64,000 bases of DNA, taken from Sphingomonas sp. BK235 (GTDB taxonomy: Bacteria; Pseudomonadota; Alphaproteobacteria; Sphingomonadales; Sphingomonadaceae). Shown piece by piece: positions 36,335 through 44,625 of the stretch. Position 1 is the stretch's first letter; the number at the start of each line of letters is the position of its first letter. The notes beneath the pieces are model-generated. The model ran no database searches, had not been told where the DNA came from, and saw only the letters and a list, made by a program, of their open reading frames with translations. The translations under genes were made by a program, and so were the position numbers. The stretch spans positions 39,859 through 103,858 of the forward strand of contig NZ_SLXN01000010.1 in NCBI RefSeq assembly GCF_004345855.1, in the 5' to 3' direction.

Positions 36335-36360
36335 TTCGTAACCGTTCCGGAGAGTGTTAC
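36335..36360 (-). promoter_or_regulatory. Second minus-strand SigF-type promoter, one mismatch
   Basis: On the minus strand: GTAACA (36360-36355), 16 nt, CGAA (36338-36335). It would transcribe the 200-bp leader ahead of the cytochrome b gene. A plus-strand reading of the same bases has a wrong 19-nt spacer. Confidence 0.45.
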
Positions 36361-36390
36361 ATCGAACGCGCGACGTCGCGGCGGTGGGCT

Positions 36391-36416
36391 GTAACCTTCC
36401 GCTCTCCGGCGGCGTA
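36391..36416 (+). promoter_or_regulatory. SigF-type promoter for the sigma-NrsF operon
   Basis: GTAACC (36391-36396), 16 nt, CGTA (36413-36416; one mismatch to CGAA), 20 nt before the sigma ATG. It indicates autoregulation. It lies in the 303-bp gap 36133-36435. Confidence 0.6.
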
Positions 36417-36435
36417 CCTCTGCGCGGGAGTGCGG

Positions 36436-36975
36436 ATGCGGGTCGACGACGACGGTTTGCAAGGATTGATGACCGCGGCGCTGGACGGCGACGCCGCGGC
36501 CTATGCGTCGTTGCTGCGCGGGCTCGTCCCGCTGCTGCGCGGCTTCTACCGGCGCCGCCTGCGCGGCGCCGACGACGATATCGAGGATCTGGTGCAGGAA
36601 ACCCTGATGGCCGTTCATACGCGGCGCTCGACCTACGATCGCGATCGCCCGTTCGGCTGCTGGCTGTTCGCGATCGCGCGATACAAGATGGTCGACCGCC
36701 TGCGTCGCGGCGCTCGCCTGCAGTCGCTGGACGGCGGCGAGGACGAGATCGCGACCGACGGCTTCGAGGACAGCGTGGCAGCGCGCATCGACGTGGAGGA
36801 TCTGCTGGCGACGCTTTCCGCCAAGCAGTCGCGCGTGATCCGCGCCACGCGGATACTTGGATACAGCGTCGCCGAGACGGCGCAGGCCGATGGCATCGGC
36901 GAGTCCGACGTCAAGGTTTCGGTGCATCGCGGCCTCAAGGCGCTGATGGCGCGCGTGCAGGGGGGGCGTCGATGA
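36436..36975 (+). CDS. sigF: ECF sigma factor, SigF-like, 179 aa
   Basis: Region 2 reads DDIEDLVQETLMAVHTRRSTYDRDRPFGCWLFAIARYKMVDRLRR; region 4 reads LLATLSAKQSRVIRATRILGYSVAETAQADGIGESDVKVSVHRGLKALM. It overlaps the NrsF-type anti-sigma gene by 4 nt, the standard SigF/NrsF arrangement. In Caulobacter this pair answers heavy-metal and redox stress and uses GTAACC-N16-CGAA promoters, and such promoters surround this gene. ATG at 36436 has GGGAG 5 nt upstream; the frame is open further upstream but would overrun the promoter. The symbol is by analogy. Confidence 0.85.
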   Translation: MRVDDDGLQGLMTAALDGDAAAYASLLRGLVPLLRGFYRRRLRGADDDIEDLVQETLMAVHTRRSTYDRDRPFGCWLFAIARYKMVDRLRRGARLQSLDGGEDEIATDGFEDSVAARIDVEDLLATLSAKQSRVIRATRILGYSVAETAQADGIGESDVKVSVHRGLKALMARVQGGRR

Positions 36976-37613
36976 GGACCGAGGATCTGATCGCGCAACT
37001 GGCGCAGGACAGCCGCCCCGTCCGGCCCGACGCGGTTGTTCGCCGCCTGGTTCTCGGCATCGGGATCGGTGCGTTCATCTCGGCCGTGCTGGTCGTCCTG
37101 TGGCTGGGCCCGCGCGACGACGTGGGTGCGGCGATGCAGGGCGCCTCCTATTGGATCAAGTGGGCGTACACCTTGTCGCTCGCCGCCGCGGCGCTGGCGA
37201 TGACGACCCAGCTCGCCCGCCCCGACACCGGCCGGGTGCGCGGTCTATGGCTGATCGCCATCCCGGTGTTGCTGTTGGCGAGCGTCGGCGTCGTGGAGCT
37301 ACTGCGCGCGCCGCGCTCCGATTGGCTATCGCTGTGGCTCGGCCAGAGCTGGACGGTGTGCCCCCTGCTGGTGCTGATCCTCGCCGTCCCGATCTTCGGC
37401 GGTTTGCTCTGGTCGTTCCGCCAGCTCGCGCCCACGCAGTTGCGCGCGGCCGGCGCGGCCGCCGGCCTCACCGCGGGGGCGTTCGCCGCCAGCGTCTATT
37501 GCCTCCACTGCCCGGAGGTGTCGGCGCTCTTCGTCCTGACCTGGTACTCGCTGGGTATCCTGCTGGCGACCTTCGCGGGGGCCATGCTGGGCCCGCGATT
37601 GCTGCGCTGGTGA
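36972..37613 (+). CDS. nrsF: NrsF-type membrane anti-sigma factor (DUF1109), 213 aa
   Basis: After a short cytoplasmic N-terminus (MRTEDLIAQLAQDSRPVRPDAVVRR) come six hydrophobic segments, the DUF1109/NrsF layout. Conserved-type Cys residues are present (TVCPLLV and a CxxC in VYCLHCPEVS) and could sense metals or thiol oxidation, as shown for Caulobacter NrsF. It is predicted to hold the adjacent sigma factor, and perhaps the paralogue at 34933, at the inner membrane. ATGA overlap with the sigma gene. Confidence 0.87.
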   Translation: MRTEDLIAQLAQDSRPVRPDAVVRRLVLGIGIGAFISAVLVVLWLGPRDDVGAAMQGASYWIKWAYTLSLAAAALAMTTQLARPDTGRVRGLWLIAIPVLLLASVGVVELLRAPRSDWLSLWLGQSWTVCPLLVLILAVPIFGGLLWSFRQLAPTQLRAAGAAAGLTAGAFAASVYCLHCPEVSALFVLTWYSLGILLATFAGAMLGPRLLRW

Positions 37614-37632
37614 GCGGCCCGCTGCCGGCCGT

Positions 37633-37658
37633 GTAACCTTTCGCCACGCTACCGCGAA
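37633..37658 (+). promoter_or_regulatory. SigF-type ECF promoter for the DUF417 gene
   Basis: GTAACC (37633-37638), exactly 16 nt, CGAA (37655-37658), 23 nt before the ATG of the DUF417 gene. Confidence 0.75.
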
Positions 37659-37681
37659 ATGGCAGGCGAAAGGGACACGAT

Positions 37682-38176
37682 ATGAACCTGCGCGACTTGT
37701 CCGGCGACTCCATCGTCGACGCCGGATTACGATGGACGATCGTTTCCATCTTCGCGATCTTCGGGACCGCGAAGTTCGCCGCCTACGAGGCCGCCGGCGT
37801 GGCCATGATCGCCGGCCAGCATCCCCTGTTCGGCTGGATGTACCCGCTGCTGGGCGAGCGCGGCGTGAGTGGGGTGATCGGGGCGATCGAATTGGTCACC
37901 GGCGCCGTCATCGCCTTGGGCGCCTGGTCGGCACGAGCGAGCCTCGTCGGCGGTGCGATGGGCGTCTTCACCTTCCTGACGACGCTGAGCTTCTCGTTCG
38001 GCGCCGCGGAGTTCTGGCAGAAGGGGTATGGACCGCCGTTCCTCGGCTCGACCGGGCAGTTTCTCGTCAAGGACGCGGTGCTGCTGGCAGCGTGCTTCGC
38101 GATCGCGGTGAGTGGGCTGCGACGGTTGCAGAGGAGCGAAGAAACTCAAGGAACGGCTCGTGGATGGTCGGTGTGA
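37682..38176 (+). CDS. DUF417 (YkgB/RclC-like) inner-membrane protein, 164 aa
   Basis: Four hydrophobic segments with GTAKFAAYEAAGVAMIAGQHPLFGWMYPLLGERGVSGVIGAIELVTGAVIALG and TTLSFSFGAAEFWQKGYGPPFLGSTGQFLVKDAVLLAA are diagnostic of DUF417. E. coli RclC of this family protects against hypochlorous acid. A perfect SigF-type promoter lies just upstream, separate from the sigma-NrsF operon, so it is a regulon member in its own right. Confidence 0.88.
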   Translation: MNLRDLSGDSIVDAGLRWTIVSIFAIFGTAKFAAYEAAGVAMIAGQHPLFGWMYPLLGERGVSGVIGAIELVTGAVIALGAWSARASLVGGAMGVFTFLTTLSFSFGAAEFWQKGYGPPFLGSTGQFLVKDAVLLAACFAIAVSGLRRLQRSEETQGTARGWSV

Positions 38177-38440
38177 CGAGTCACCGTGCCGTGCAGTTTA
38201 GCTCCACCATCTTTGTCCGGTTCGATGTCGCCGAGATGAACGAGCGCTCGCTTCCAGAGCGTAGAAAGCTGACGCTACATGGCCGCAATTGGGTCAGCGC
38301 AGCAGCGCGAGGCGGTGCAGCAGGTGTTGCAACCGTTCGGCTTCGACACCGGTCCGGCATGATGATGCTATTGGTGGCTCTGCCGATCAGGGCGGTGGAG
38401 GGGATCGGCAGCGAGGATCGATCGCGCCGCTGGCCGATGC

Positions 38441-40630
38441 TCAGAATGTCCATTGAAGCTCGATGCCGCCCTGGCGGCCGCGGCCGACCGGAGCGTACCA
38501 GTTGCCGTCGTTCCCGAACGCCAGATTGCGGAACGCCAGCCCGGTCGCGCGGCGCACGTCGGTCAGGTTCTCAACGAACGCCCGCAGCGACCAGCGCGGA
38601 CCTTCATATCCGGCTTGCAGCCCGATCGTCTGCGTAGCGGATTGTACCGCCTCGCCCCTGCTCTCGCGCGATTGCTTGCCGGCGAGGCCGAGCTCGGCGC
38701 GCGCGAACAATCCGCCGGGCGTCTGGTAACGGGCAGCAAGGTAGCCGTCATAGGCCGGCACCAGCTTCACGCGTCGGCCCCCGACGTTGGTGGTCGCATC
38801 GAGCTGAAGGTCGCGGTATCGCGCGTCGGCATAGCCGAGGTTGGCGATCAGCGTGAGCCCGCGGGCTGGCTGCGCCGACGCTTCAATCTCGAAGCCCTTG
38901 CTGTCGATCGATGCGTCCGAGCCGATAAAGTCGGCCGACAGGATGCGACCGGACGCGTCGGTGGCGACCTGTATCTCCTGCCAATTGTTGGAGCAGATGT
39001 AGAAGCCTGCCGCCCCGAGGCGGATGCGCCCGTCCTCCGAGCGCCATTTGACACCGGCCTCGTGGCTCCACATCATCTCGGATTGGAAGCGCAGCACGTC
39101 GTCGGGAAGGCTCGCCTGTGCGGCCGTGAGATTGTATCCCCCGGGGATGTAGCCCTTGGCAGAACTGGCATAAGCGGTGAGCTGCGACGATGCCGTGTAG
39201 CGGGCGGTGAAGCGCGGCAGCACCGCGTCGAAACTGCCTGCCAGCGCGGCGTCGCGCAGGATGAAGAGATTGCCGCCCCCGAGATCGATCTGCCCGGCGT
39301 TCTGCTGCGCCGTGCGGCGGGCGTGGTCGTAGCGGAGCCCGGCCCCCAGCGTCAGCTTGGGTGCGAACAGAGGCGACCATTCCGCTGATCCGAATACGCC
39401 CCAGTCCCGCGCCTGTGCGTATTGGCGCGGCGCCGGTTCATAGGAATCGAGCGTGCCCGGCCCCGCGAACGTCGTCTGGAAACGCGTATCGTTCTGACGA
39501 TAGTGGGTGATGCCGACAATGTAGTTGAACGGCTTGTCGGCAGGCGAGGCGAAGCGCAGCTCCGCGTTGACGAAGTTGCGATCCTTGAAGTCCTGTCCCG
39601 CGGCCGTCGGCAGCGCGGTGAAATCGAAATCCAAGCCCTTCGTATCGCTCTTGAAGCGTCGGTACGACAGCGCAGCGTCGATCGTGCCGTAGCCGAGCCG
39701 GTAAGTGGCGCTGGCTCCCACGACGCGCTCGCGCTTGTCGGTGCGCTTCGGTGCATCGTTGATGTAGCTATACCGTCCAACCTTGCTGCCGCCGTTGAAC
39801 ATGGCGGCGTAGCTGCGATTGTAGAGGTCCACGTCCCGTGGCAGATATTCCTGATCGAACACGCCCGGTGCGCGCGTGTCGAGGACGTAACCGGTAACGT
39901 TGACCGTCAGGCGATCGACGGGACGCCAACGCAGCCGCCCCTGCACGAAATTCTCGTCGATGCTCCCGTTCGGCTGACCTGGCTGGAGGTTGCGCAGGAA
40001 GCTGTCTCCCCGCTGTACCTTGAAGGCGATCGATCCGGCCAGAGTGTCCCCCGCCACCGGGCCCCCGACGAAGCCGTCGGCTACGCCGTTCCATCCATTG
40101 CCGAAGCGGAAGCCGGTCGCGCGCAGGTCAAGCGCGGGACGATCGGTCGGCGCGCGCGTGTTGATGACGATCAGGCCGGACTCGCTGTTCGCCCCGTAAA
40201 GCGTCGCTTGTGGGCCCCGCAGCACCTCGATCGACTCCACCTGGTTCAGCACCGCGTTCGACAGTTCGCGGAACGGAATGCCGTCGATGTAGACCGCCGC
40301 GCGGTTGACGATGAAGGGATTGGACTCGATCCCTCGGATGGAGATGAAGGTGCTGCCGAGCTGGCCGCTCTCGTTGAACTGGACGTTGGGCACGATCGCG
40401 TCGAGCTGCCGAACGTCGCGGATGCGCGCTTCGTTGAGCGTTTCGCGATCAAGTACGGTGACCGATGCAGGCGTGTCCAGAAGCGTCGTGTCGCGCCGTG
40501 TGCCGGTGACGACGATGTCGCCCGACTGTTCCACGGTTGGCCGCAACGCAGCTTCCTGCGCCGACAGGGGTTGCACGGACGCGCAGGTGACGGCGACCGC
40601 CGAGGCGGCGGTAAGTTGGATGAAGCGCAT
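38441..40630 (-). CDS. TonB-dependent outer-membrane receptor, 729 aa
   Basis: Signal peptide (FIQLTAASAVAVTCASVQPLSAQ), TonB box DIVVTGTRR, plug (LLDTPASVTVLDRETLNEARI, VESIEVLRGPQATLYGANSESGLIVINTR) and a 22-strand-type barrel ending in GGIELQWTF. The plug pattern fits iron-chelate receptors. It is divergent from a PchR-like AraC regulator with only 35 bp between the annotated starts, so regulation by a siderophore-sensing activator is likely. Confidence 0.88.
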   Translation of the reverse strand: MRFIQLTAASAVAVTCASVQPLSAQEAALRPTVEQSGDIVVTGTRRDTTLLDTPASVTVLDRETLNEARIRDVRQLDAIVPNVQFNESGQLGSTFISIRGIESNPFIVNRAAVYIDGIPFRELSNAVLNQVESIEVLRGPQATLYGANSESGLIVINTRAPTDRPALDLRATGFRFGNGWNGVADGFVGGPVAGDTLAGSIAFKVQRGDSFLRNLQPGQPNGSIDENFVQGRLRWRPVDRLTVNVTGYVLDTRAPGVFDQEYLPRDVDLYNRSYAAMFNGGSKVGRYSYINDAPKRTDKRERVVGASATYRLGYGTIDAALSYRRFKSDTKGLDFDFTALPTAAGQDFKDRNFVNAELRFASPADKPFNYIVGITHYRQNDTRFQTTFAGPGTLDSYEPAPRQYAQARDWGVFGSAEWSPLFAPKLTLGAGLRYDHARRTAQQNAGQIDLGGGNLFILRDAALAGSFDAVLPRFTARYTASSQLTAYASSAKGYIPGGYNLTAAQASLPDDVLRFQSEMMWSHEAGVKWRSEDGRIRLGAAGFYICSNNWQEIQVATDASGRILSADFIGSDASIDSKGFEIEASAQPARGLTLIANLGYADARYRDLQLDATTNVGGRRVKLVPAYDGYLAARYQTPGGLFARAELGLAGKQSRESRGEAVQSATQTIGLQAGYEGPRWSLRAFVENLTDVRRATGLAFRNLAFGNDGNWYAPVGRGRQGGIELQWTF

Positions 40631-40665
40631 GATCCCCTGATGAACGCTTGTTGCGACTGCCTCTC

Positions 40666-41589
40666 ATGGTACAACATATCATCATGAGGCCGCTGCTCCG
40701 ATCCGGGTTCGATCGCTCCGATCGAGGAAATGATTGTCCGATCGAGCGTGACCGCAGGGACATCGCGCATCAGGTGACCACTCACGGATCGATCGTCTCC
40801 GCGCCGGGCGGCGCGGCGACGGTGGTCCGCGGTCGCTACCCCGCTTTTGACGGCGCCGTCGCCAACGGCCCGCATCTGCGGATCGGCTTGTGCGTCGGCG
40901 GCCGGGCGAAGCTGGCGCAGCAGGTGGACGGCACCCGATTGGAAGGTCACTGGCGGAGCGGCTCGATAGTGGTCACGCCCCCTGGCGGTGCTGGCACCTC
41001 GCGCTGCTCCCCCGTCGACATGATCGGTCTCGCCATTGCACCCGCGCTGCTGGGCGGCGACCACGGGCTCGATCTCGACGGGATGGCGGGTCTGGCCGGC
41101 CGATTTCACGACGATGCCTTGCTCGCCGCGGTCACGACGGCGCTGCACGGCGAGGCAGAGGTGCACGGCGCGTCCACCGCCTTTTTCGAGCATGGTGTCG
41201 CGCTCTTGCTGGCGCGGTTCGCCGAGCTTGGGTCACTTCCCGCTCGTTCGACCGGGCATCCCCCGCTTTCCGCGGGGAAGCTGGAGCGGGTGTCCTGCCA
41301 TGTCGCAAGCCGGCTGGGAGATGACATATCGGTGACGGAGATGGCCGCCGTCGCCGGCATGGATCCGAGCGGGTTCACGCGCGCTCTTCGCGCGCGAACC
41401 GGATTGCCACCCTACGCCTGGCTCACCCGCCTACGCATGGAGCGCGCCAGTGACCTCCTGGCCGAGGGCTGGACGGTCACACAGGTCGCGACGGCCTCGG
41501 GATATGCCAACAGCGGCAAGTTCGCTGCCGCCTTCCGTCGCACCATCGGAAGAAGCCCCTCCGAATGGCAAAGACGGCGACTATCTTGA
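40666..41589 (+). CDS. AraC-family regulator, PchR-like, 307 aa
   Basis: The C-terminal ~100 residues carry two HTH motifs (SVTEMAAVAGMDPSGFTRALRARTGLPPYAWLTRLRMERASDLL and TVTQVATASGYANSGKFAAAFRRTIGRSPSEWQ). The N-terminal sensor part resembles PchR-type siderophore sensors (LRIGLCVGGRAKLAQQ, DMIGLAIAP). It probably activates the divergent TonB receptor in response to its ligand. The start is uncertain (ATG 40666 or 40684, perhaps later), because the true promoter must fit between the two genes. Confidence 0.85.
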   Translation: MVQHIIMRPLLRSGFDRSDRGNDCPIERDRRDIAHQVTTHGSIVSAPGGAATVVRGRYPAFDGAVANGPHLRIGLCVGGRAKLAQQVDGTRLEGHWRSGSIVVTPPGGAGTSRCSPVDMIGLAIAPALLGGDHGLDLDGMAGLAGRFHDDALLAAVTTALHGEAEVHGASTAFFEHGVALLLARFAELGSLPARSTGHPPLSAGKLERVSCHVASRLGDDISVTEMAAVAGMDPSGFTRALRARTGLPPYAWLTRLRMERASDLLAEGWTVTQVATASGYANSGKFAAAFRRTIGRSPSEWQRRRLS

Positions 41590-42038
41590 ACAGTGAGCGT
41601 TCGACGTGAGGGCGTGGCGCTGAGCGGAAGGCTCGGCACGGTCTAAGCTACTGGGGCGACGACGATGACATCGCCGCGCTGGATGCGCGAGAGGCGGTCG
41701 GCTCCGTGCTTGGATCATGACCCGCCAGCTATCTGCGGGCGGTCCGTTCATGCCATAGCGGTATGGCCGGTGCAGGCTGTCTCTCGTCACGGCAGGTCGG
41801 CCCAGAAGCTCGTCAACGCGAGGATTGGCGAACGCTCACCGCATGTCCTCGCTGGCGCCCAGCTACGACGACAAGATCAACCGCGAGATCATGGCGGTGG
41901 TGCGGCGGTCCGGGCTCGGTCTGCGCGCCAACCTCAAGCAGGTCTCATACGGCCATGTCCCAGCGCAGCCGGATGGCGGTGACCGGGCGCGACATCCTGC
42001 GCTGGCTCGCGAAGGACGACGACGTGGACGGATGCCGT
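41590..42038. other. 449-bp gap, possible decayed gene
   Basis: Near 41840-42040 coding-like plus-strand segments (SYDDKINREIMAVVRRSGLGLRANLKQVSYG, then MAVTGRDILRWLAKDDD in another frame) suggest a small gene broken by a frameshift. I do not recognise its family. Confidence 0.35.
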
Positions 42039-42908
42039 TCACTCTCCGCCGTGCAGCCCGCCGACGAACGCCGCGACATTGTCCCCCAGCGCGGCGGTGG
42101 CATAGCCGCCTTCCATTACCGTCACGATCGCCAGCCCGCTCGCCGAGAGCCGGGCGGCGAGCGCGGCGAAATCGTCGCGCGCGAAGGTGAAGTGCGAGAT
42201 CGGGTCGCCCGCGTAGAGATCCGCGCCCAGCGACAGCACCAGCAACCGCGCGCCGTAGCGCGCGATCGCGTCGTGCGCGCGATCCAGCGCGGGTTCATAG
42301 CTCGCCCAGCCGGTGCCGCGCGGCAGCGGCAGGTTGAGCGTCGCGCCGCGGCCCGCGCCCGTGCCGGTCTCGTCGGCATGGCCCCAGTAGAAGGGATAGT
42401 CGGTCGCCGGATCGGCGTGGATCGAGACGAACAGCATCTCGCCGTCGGCGTAGAAGATGTCCTGCGTGCCGTTGCCATGGTGATAGTCGACGTCGAGGAT
42501 CGCGACCGGGCCGAGCCCGCGGCGCCGCGCCTCGGCCGCCACGATCGCGGCGTTGTTGAGGTAGCAATAGCCGCCGAGATAGTCGCGCCCGGCATGGTGG
42601 CCGGGCGGGCGGCAGAGCGCGAAGGCCCGCCGCGTCGCTCCCGCGGCGACCTCGTCGAGCGCGGTCAGCGCGGTCTGCGCCGACCAATAGGCCGCCTCCC
42701 ACGTGCCCGCCGCGATCGGCGTGCCCGCGTCGTAGCTGTAGCGCCCGAGCCGCGCGTCGATCCGCGACAGGTCGAGCGCGCGCCGCCCGACCACCGGCCA
42801 GGTGTAGCCGATCGCGTCGCCCTGCCGCCCGGCCGCGACCCAGTCGTCGTGCGCGACGCGGAGGAAGGCGAGATAATCGGGGTCGTGCACCGCCGCGAGC
42901 GGCGCCAT
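42039..42908 (-). CDS. Histone-deacetylase-superfamily amidohydrolase, at least 289 aa
   Basis: All landmarks of the acetylpolyamine amidohydrolase/HDAC fold are present: CRPPGHHAGRDYLGGYCYLNNAA (catalytic His pair), AILDVDYHHGNGTQDIFY (Zn ligands Asp and His), GADLYAGDPI (third Zn ligand Asp) and MEGGY. It deacetylates small acetylated amines or a similar amide. The frame continues upstream of ATG 42908 with family-like sequence (HNGDWIAYNECPARAQSIVAAL) but contains no ATG, GTG or TTG before a stop. The real start is therefore unclear; a one-base frameshift near 43034 would supply an ATG. Confidence 0.82.
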   Translation of the reverse strand: MAPLAAVHDPDYLAFLRVAHDDWVAAGRQGDAIGYTWPVVGRRALDLSRIDARLGRYSYDAGTPIAAGTWEAAYWSAQTALTALDEVAAGATRRAFALCRPPGHHAGRDYLGGYCYLNNAAIVAAEARRRGLGPVAILDVDYHHGNGTQDIFYADGEMLFVSIHADPATDYPFYWGHADETGTGAGRGATLNLPLPRGTGWASYEPALDRAHDAIARYGARLLVLSLGADLYAGDPISHFTFARDDFAALAARLSASGLAIVTVMEGGYATAALGDNVAAFVGGLHGGE

Positions 42909-43036
42909 GCCGAAGTCGCGCGGCGGCGTCGTGGTACCGAGCGCCGCGACGATCGACTGCGCGCGCGCGGGGCATTCGTTATAGGCGATCCAGTCGCCGT
43001 TGTGCAGCTCGCGCGCTCGCGCGAGGAGCAGGACGC

Positions 43037-44008
43037 ATGACTCTCACCACCGAGGCGCTCGCCGCGCACGACGATGTCGACCCCGACATCCGCCGCTTCG
43101 TCGCCGCGCTCAACCACGGCTACGGCCAGTTCTCCGACTTCGCCGCGCTGCCGCTGCCCGAACGCCGCGCCGCGGCCGAGGTGGTGCGCGCGCCGTGGCG
43201 CGCCGGCGGGCCGGTGATGGCGGAGACGCGCGACGGCACGCTCGCCGGCTGCCGCGCGCGCTTCCATTACCCGAGCACGCGCCAAGGGCCGCGCCCGGCG
43301 CTGCTGTACGTCCACGGCGGCGGCTGGACGATGTTCAGCATCGACACGCACGACCGGCTGATGCGTGAATATGCCGCGCGCGCCGACGTGGTGGTGGTCG
43401 GGATCGACTATAGCCTGTCGCCCGAGGCGCGCTTCCCGGTCGCGCTCGACGAGGTGGTCGCGGCCTATCGCCAGCTGCGCGGCGAGGCGGCCGCGCACGG
43501 CATCGCCGCGGAGCGGATCGCGGTGGGCGGCGACTCCGCCGGCGCCAATCTCGCGGTGGCGATGAGCCTGCGGCTGCGCGCGCTGGGCGAGCCGCTGCCC
43601 GCCGCGCTGCTGCTCAACTATGGCGCCTTCGATCCGGCACCGACGCCGAGCTACGCGCGCTACGACGGTCCCGCCTATATGCTGACGATCGCGGAAATGG
43701 ACCAGTTCTGGCGCGACTATGCCGGCGAGCCCGCGACGCTCGACGACCCGCTGGTCGTCCCCGCGCGCGCCGACCTCACCGGCCTGCCGCCCGCCTTCGT
43801 GACGATCCCCGAGTGCGACATCCTCGCCGACGCCAACCGCGCGATGGCGGAGCGGCTCCATGCCGCCGGGGTCGCGGTCGAGGCCTGCGTCTACCCCGGC
43901 GCGACGCACAGCTTCCTCGAGGCAGTGTCGGTCTCGCCGCTGGCCGACTCCGCGTTCGAGGACGCCGCGCGCTGGCTCGCGGCGGTGCTGCGACACGCGC
44001 CGGCGTGA
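43037..44008 (+). CDS. HSL-family alpha/beta-hydrolase (esterase), 323 aa
   Basis: HGGGW (about 94-98) is the oxyanion-hole motif and GDSAG the nucleophile elbow of the hormone-sensitive-lipase family; the Asp in ECDIL and His in GATHSF complete the triad. The ATG has an AGGAG site about 8 nt upstream. It is the first gene of an operon with a PaiB-like flavoprotein (GTGA overlap) and a cation symporter. Its ATG practically coincides with the 5' end of the divergent amidohydrolase reading frame. Confidence 0.87.
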   Translation: MTLTTEALAAHDDVDPDIRRFVAALNHGYGQFSDFAALPLPERRAAAEVVRAPWRAGGPVMAETRDGTLAGCRARFHYPSTRQGPRPALLYVHGGGWTMFSIDTHDRLMREYAARADVVVVGIDYSLSPEARFPVALDEVVAAYRQLRGEAAAHGIAAERIAVGGDSAGANLAVAMSLRLRALGEPLPAALLLNYGAFDPAPTPSYARYDGPAYMLTIAEMDQFWRDYAGEPATLDDPLVVPARADLTGLPPAFVTIPECDILADANRAMAERLHAAGVAVEACVYPGATHSFLEAVSVSPLADSAFEDAARWLAAVLRHAPA

Positions 44009-44589
44009 GCTTCGTCCCGCTCTCGCCGGCAGAGATTGGCGCGCTGATCCGCGACCACCCGCTCGCCTGGGTGGTGTCGGGCGATCGCGACGCCACGCTG
44101 CTCCCGCTCATCGCCGAGGGCGGCGCGGACGGCACGCCGGTGGCGCTGGTCGGCCATTATCCCCGTCGCAACCCGCAGGTCGACGCGTTCGAGCGCGACC
44201 CGCAGGCGCTCATCCTGTTCCGCGGGCCGGAGGGCTATGTCTCGCCGCGGCTGGTGTCGAATCCGACCTGGGGTGCGACCTGGAACTATGCCGCACTGCG
44301 GATCGTCGCCACGCTCGCCTTCGTGCCGGAGGAGACCGAGGACGCGCTGCGCCGCCTCGCCGCGCAGCTCGAGCCCGCCGGAGGGTGGCGACCCGAGCAG
44401 ATGGGCGCGCGCTTCGACGAGCTCGCGCGCCACGTCGTCGCCTTCCGCGCGCGGATCGTCTCGTGCGAGCCGCAGTTCAAGCTGGGCCAGGACGAGCGCG
44501 CGGCGACCTTCGCCGAGATTGTCGCCGGGCACAGCGACGCGGCGCTGGTCGCGGCGATGCGGAGGAACCGCCCCGACGATGCGAGCTGA
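44005..44589 (+). CDS. FMN-binding PaiB-like protein, 194 aa
   Basis: MSFVPLSPAEIGALIRDHPLAWVV, GTPVALVGHYPRRNPQ, LILFRGPEGYVSPRLV and TWNYAALRIVATLAF follow the PaiB/FMN-binding split-barrel family. Its members were first called negative regulators in Bacillus, but many are probably small flavoproteins. GTG at 44005 overlaps the esterase stop by 4 nt. The length is typical, about 200 aa. Confidence 0.82.
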   Translation: MSFVPLSPAEIGALIRDHPLAWVVSGDRDATLLPLIAEGGADGTPVALVGHYPRRNPQVDAFERDPQALILFRGPEGYVSPRLVSNPTWGATWNYAALRIVATLAFVPEETEDALRRLAAQLEPAGGWRPEQMGARFDELARHVVAFRARIVSCEPQFKLGQDERAATFAEIVAGHSDAALVAAMRRNRPDDAS

Positions 44590-44625
44590 CCGCACCGCTG
44601 CCTCGTCGAACGCGATCGCGCCGGC

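Noticed and set aside
36338..36366. Plus-strand GTAACC...CGAA reading at this site
   Set aside because: The spacer is 19 nt. The same bases read on the minus strand give the correct 16-nt spacer.
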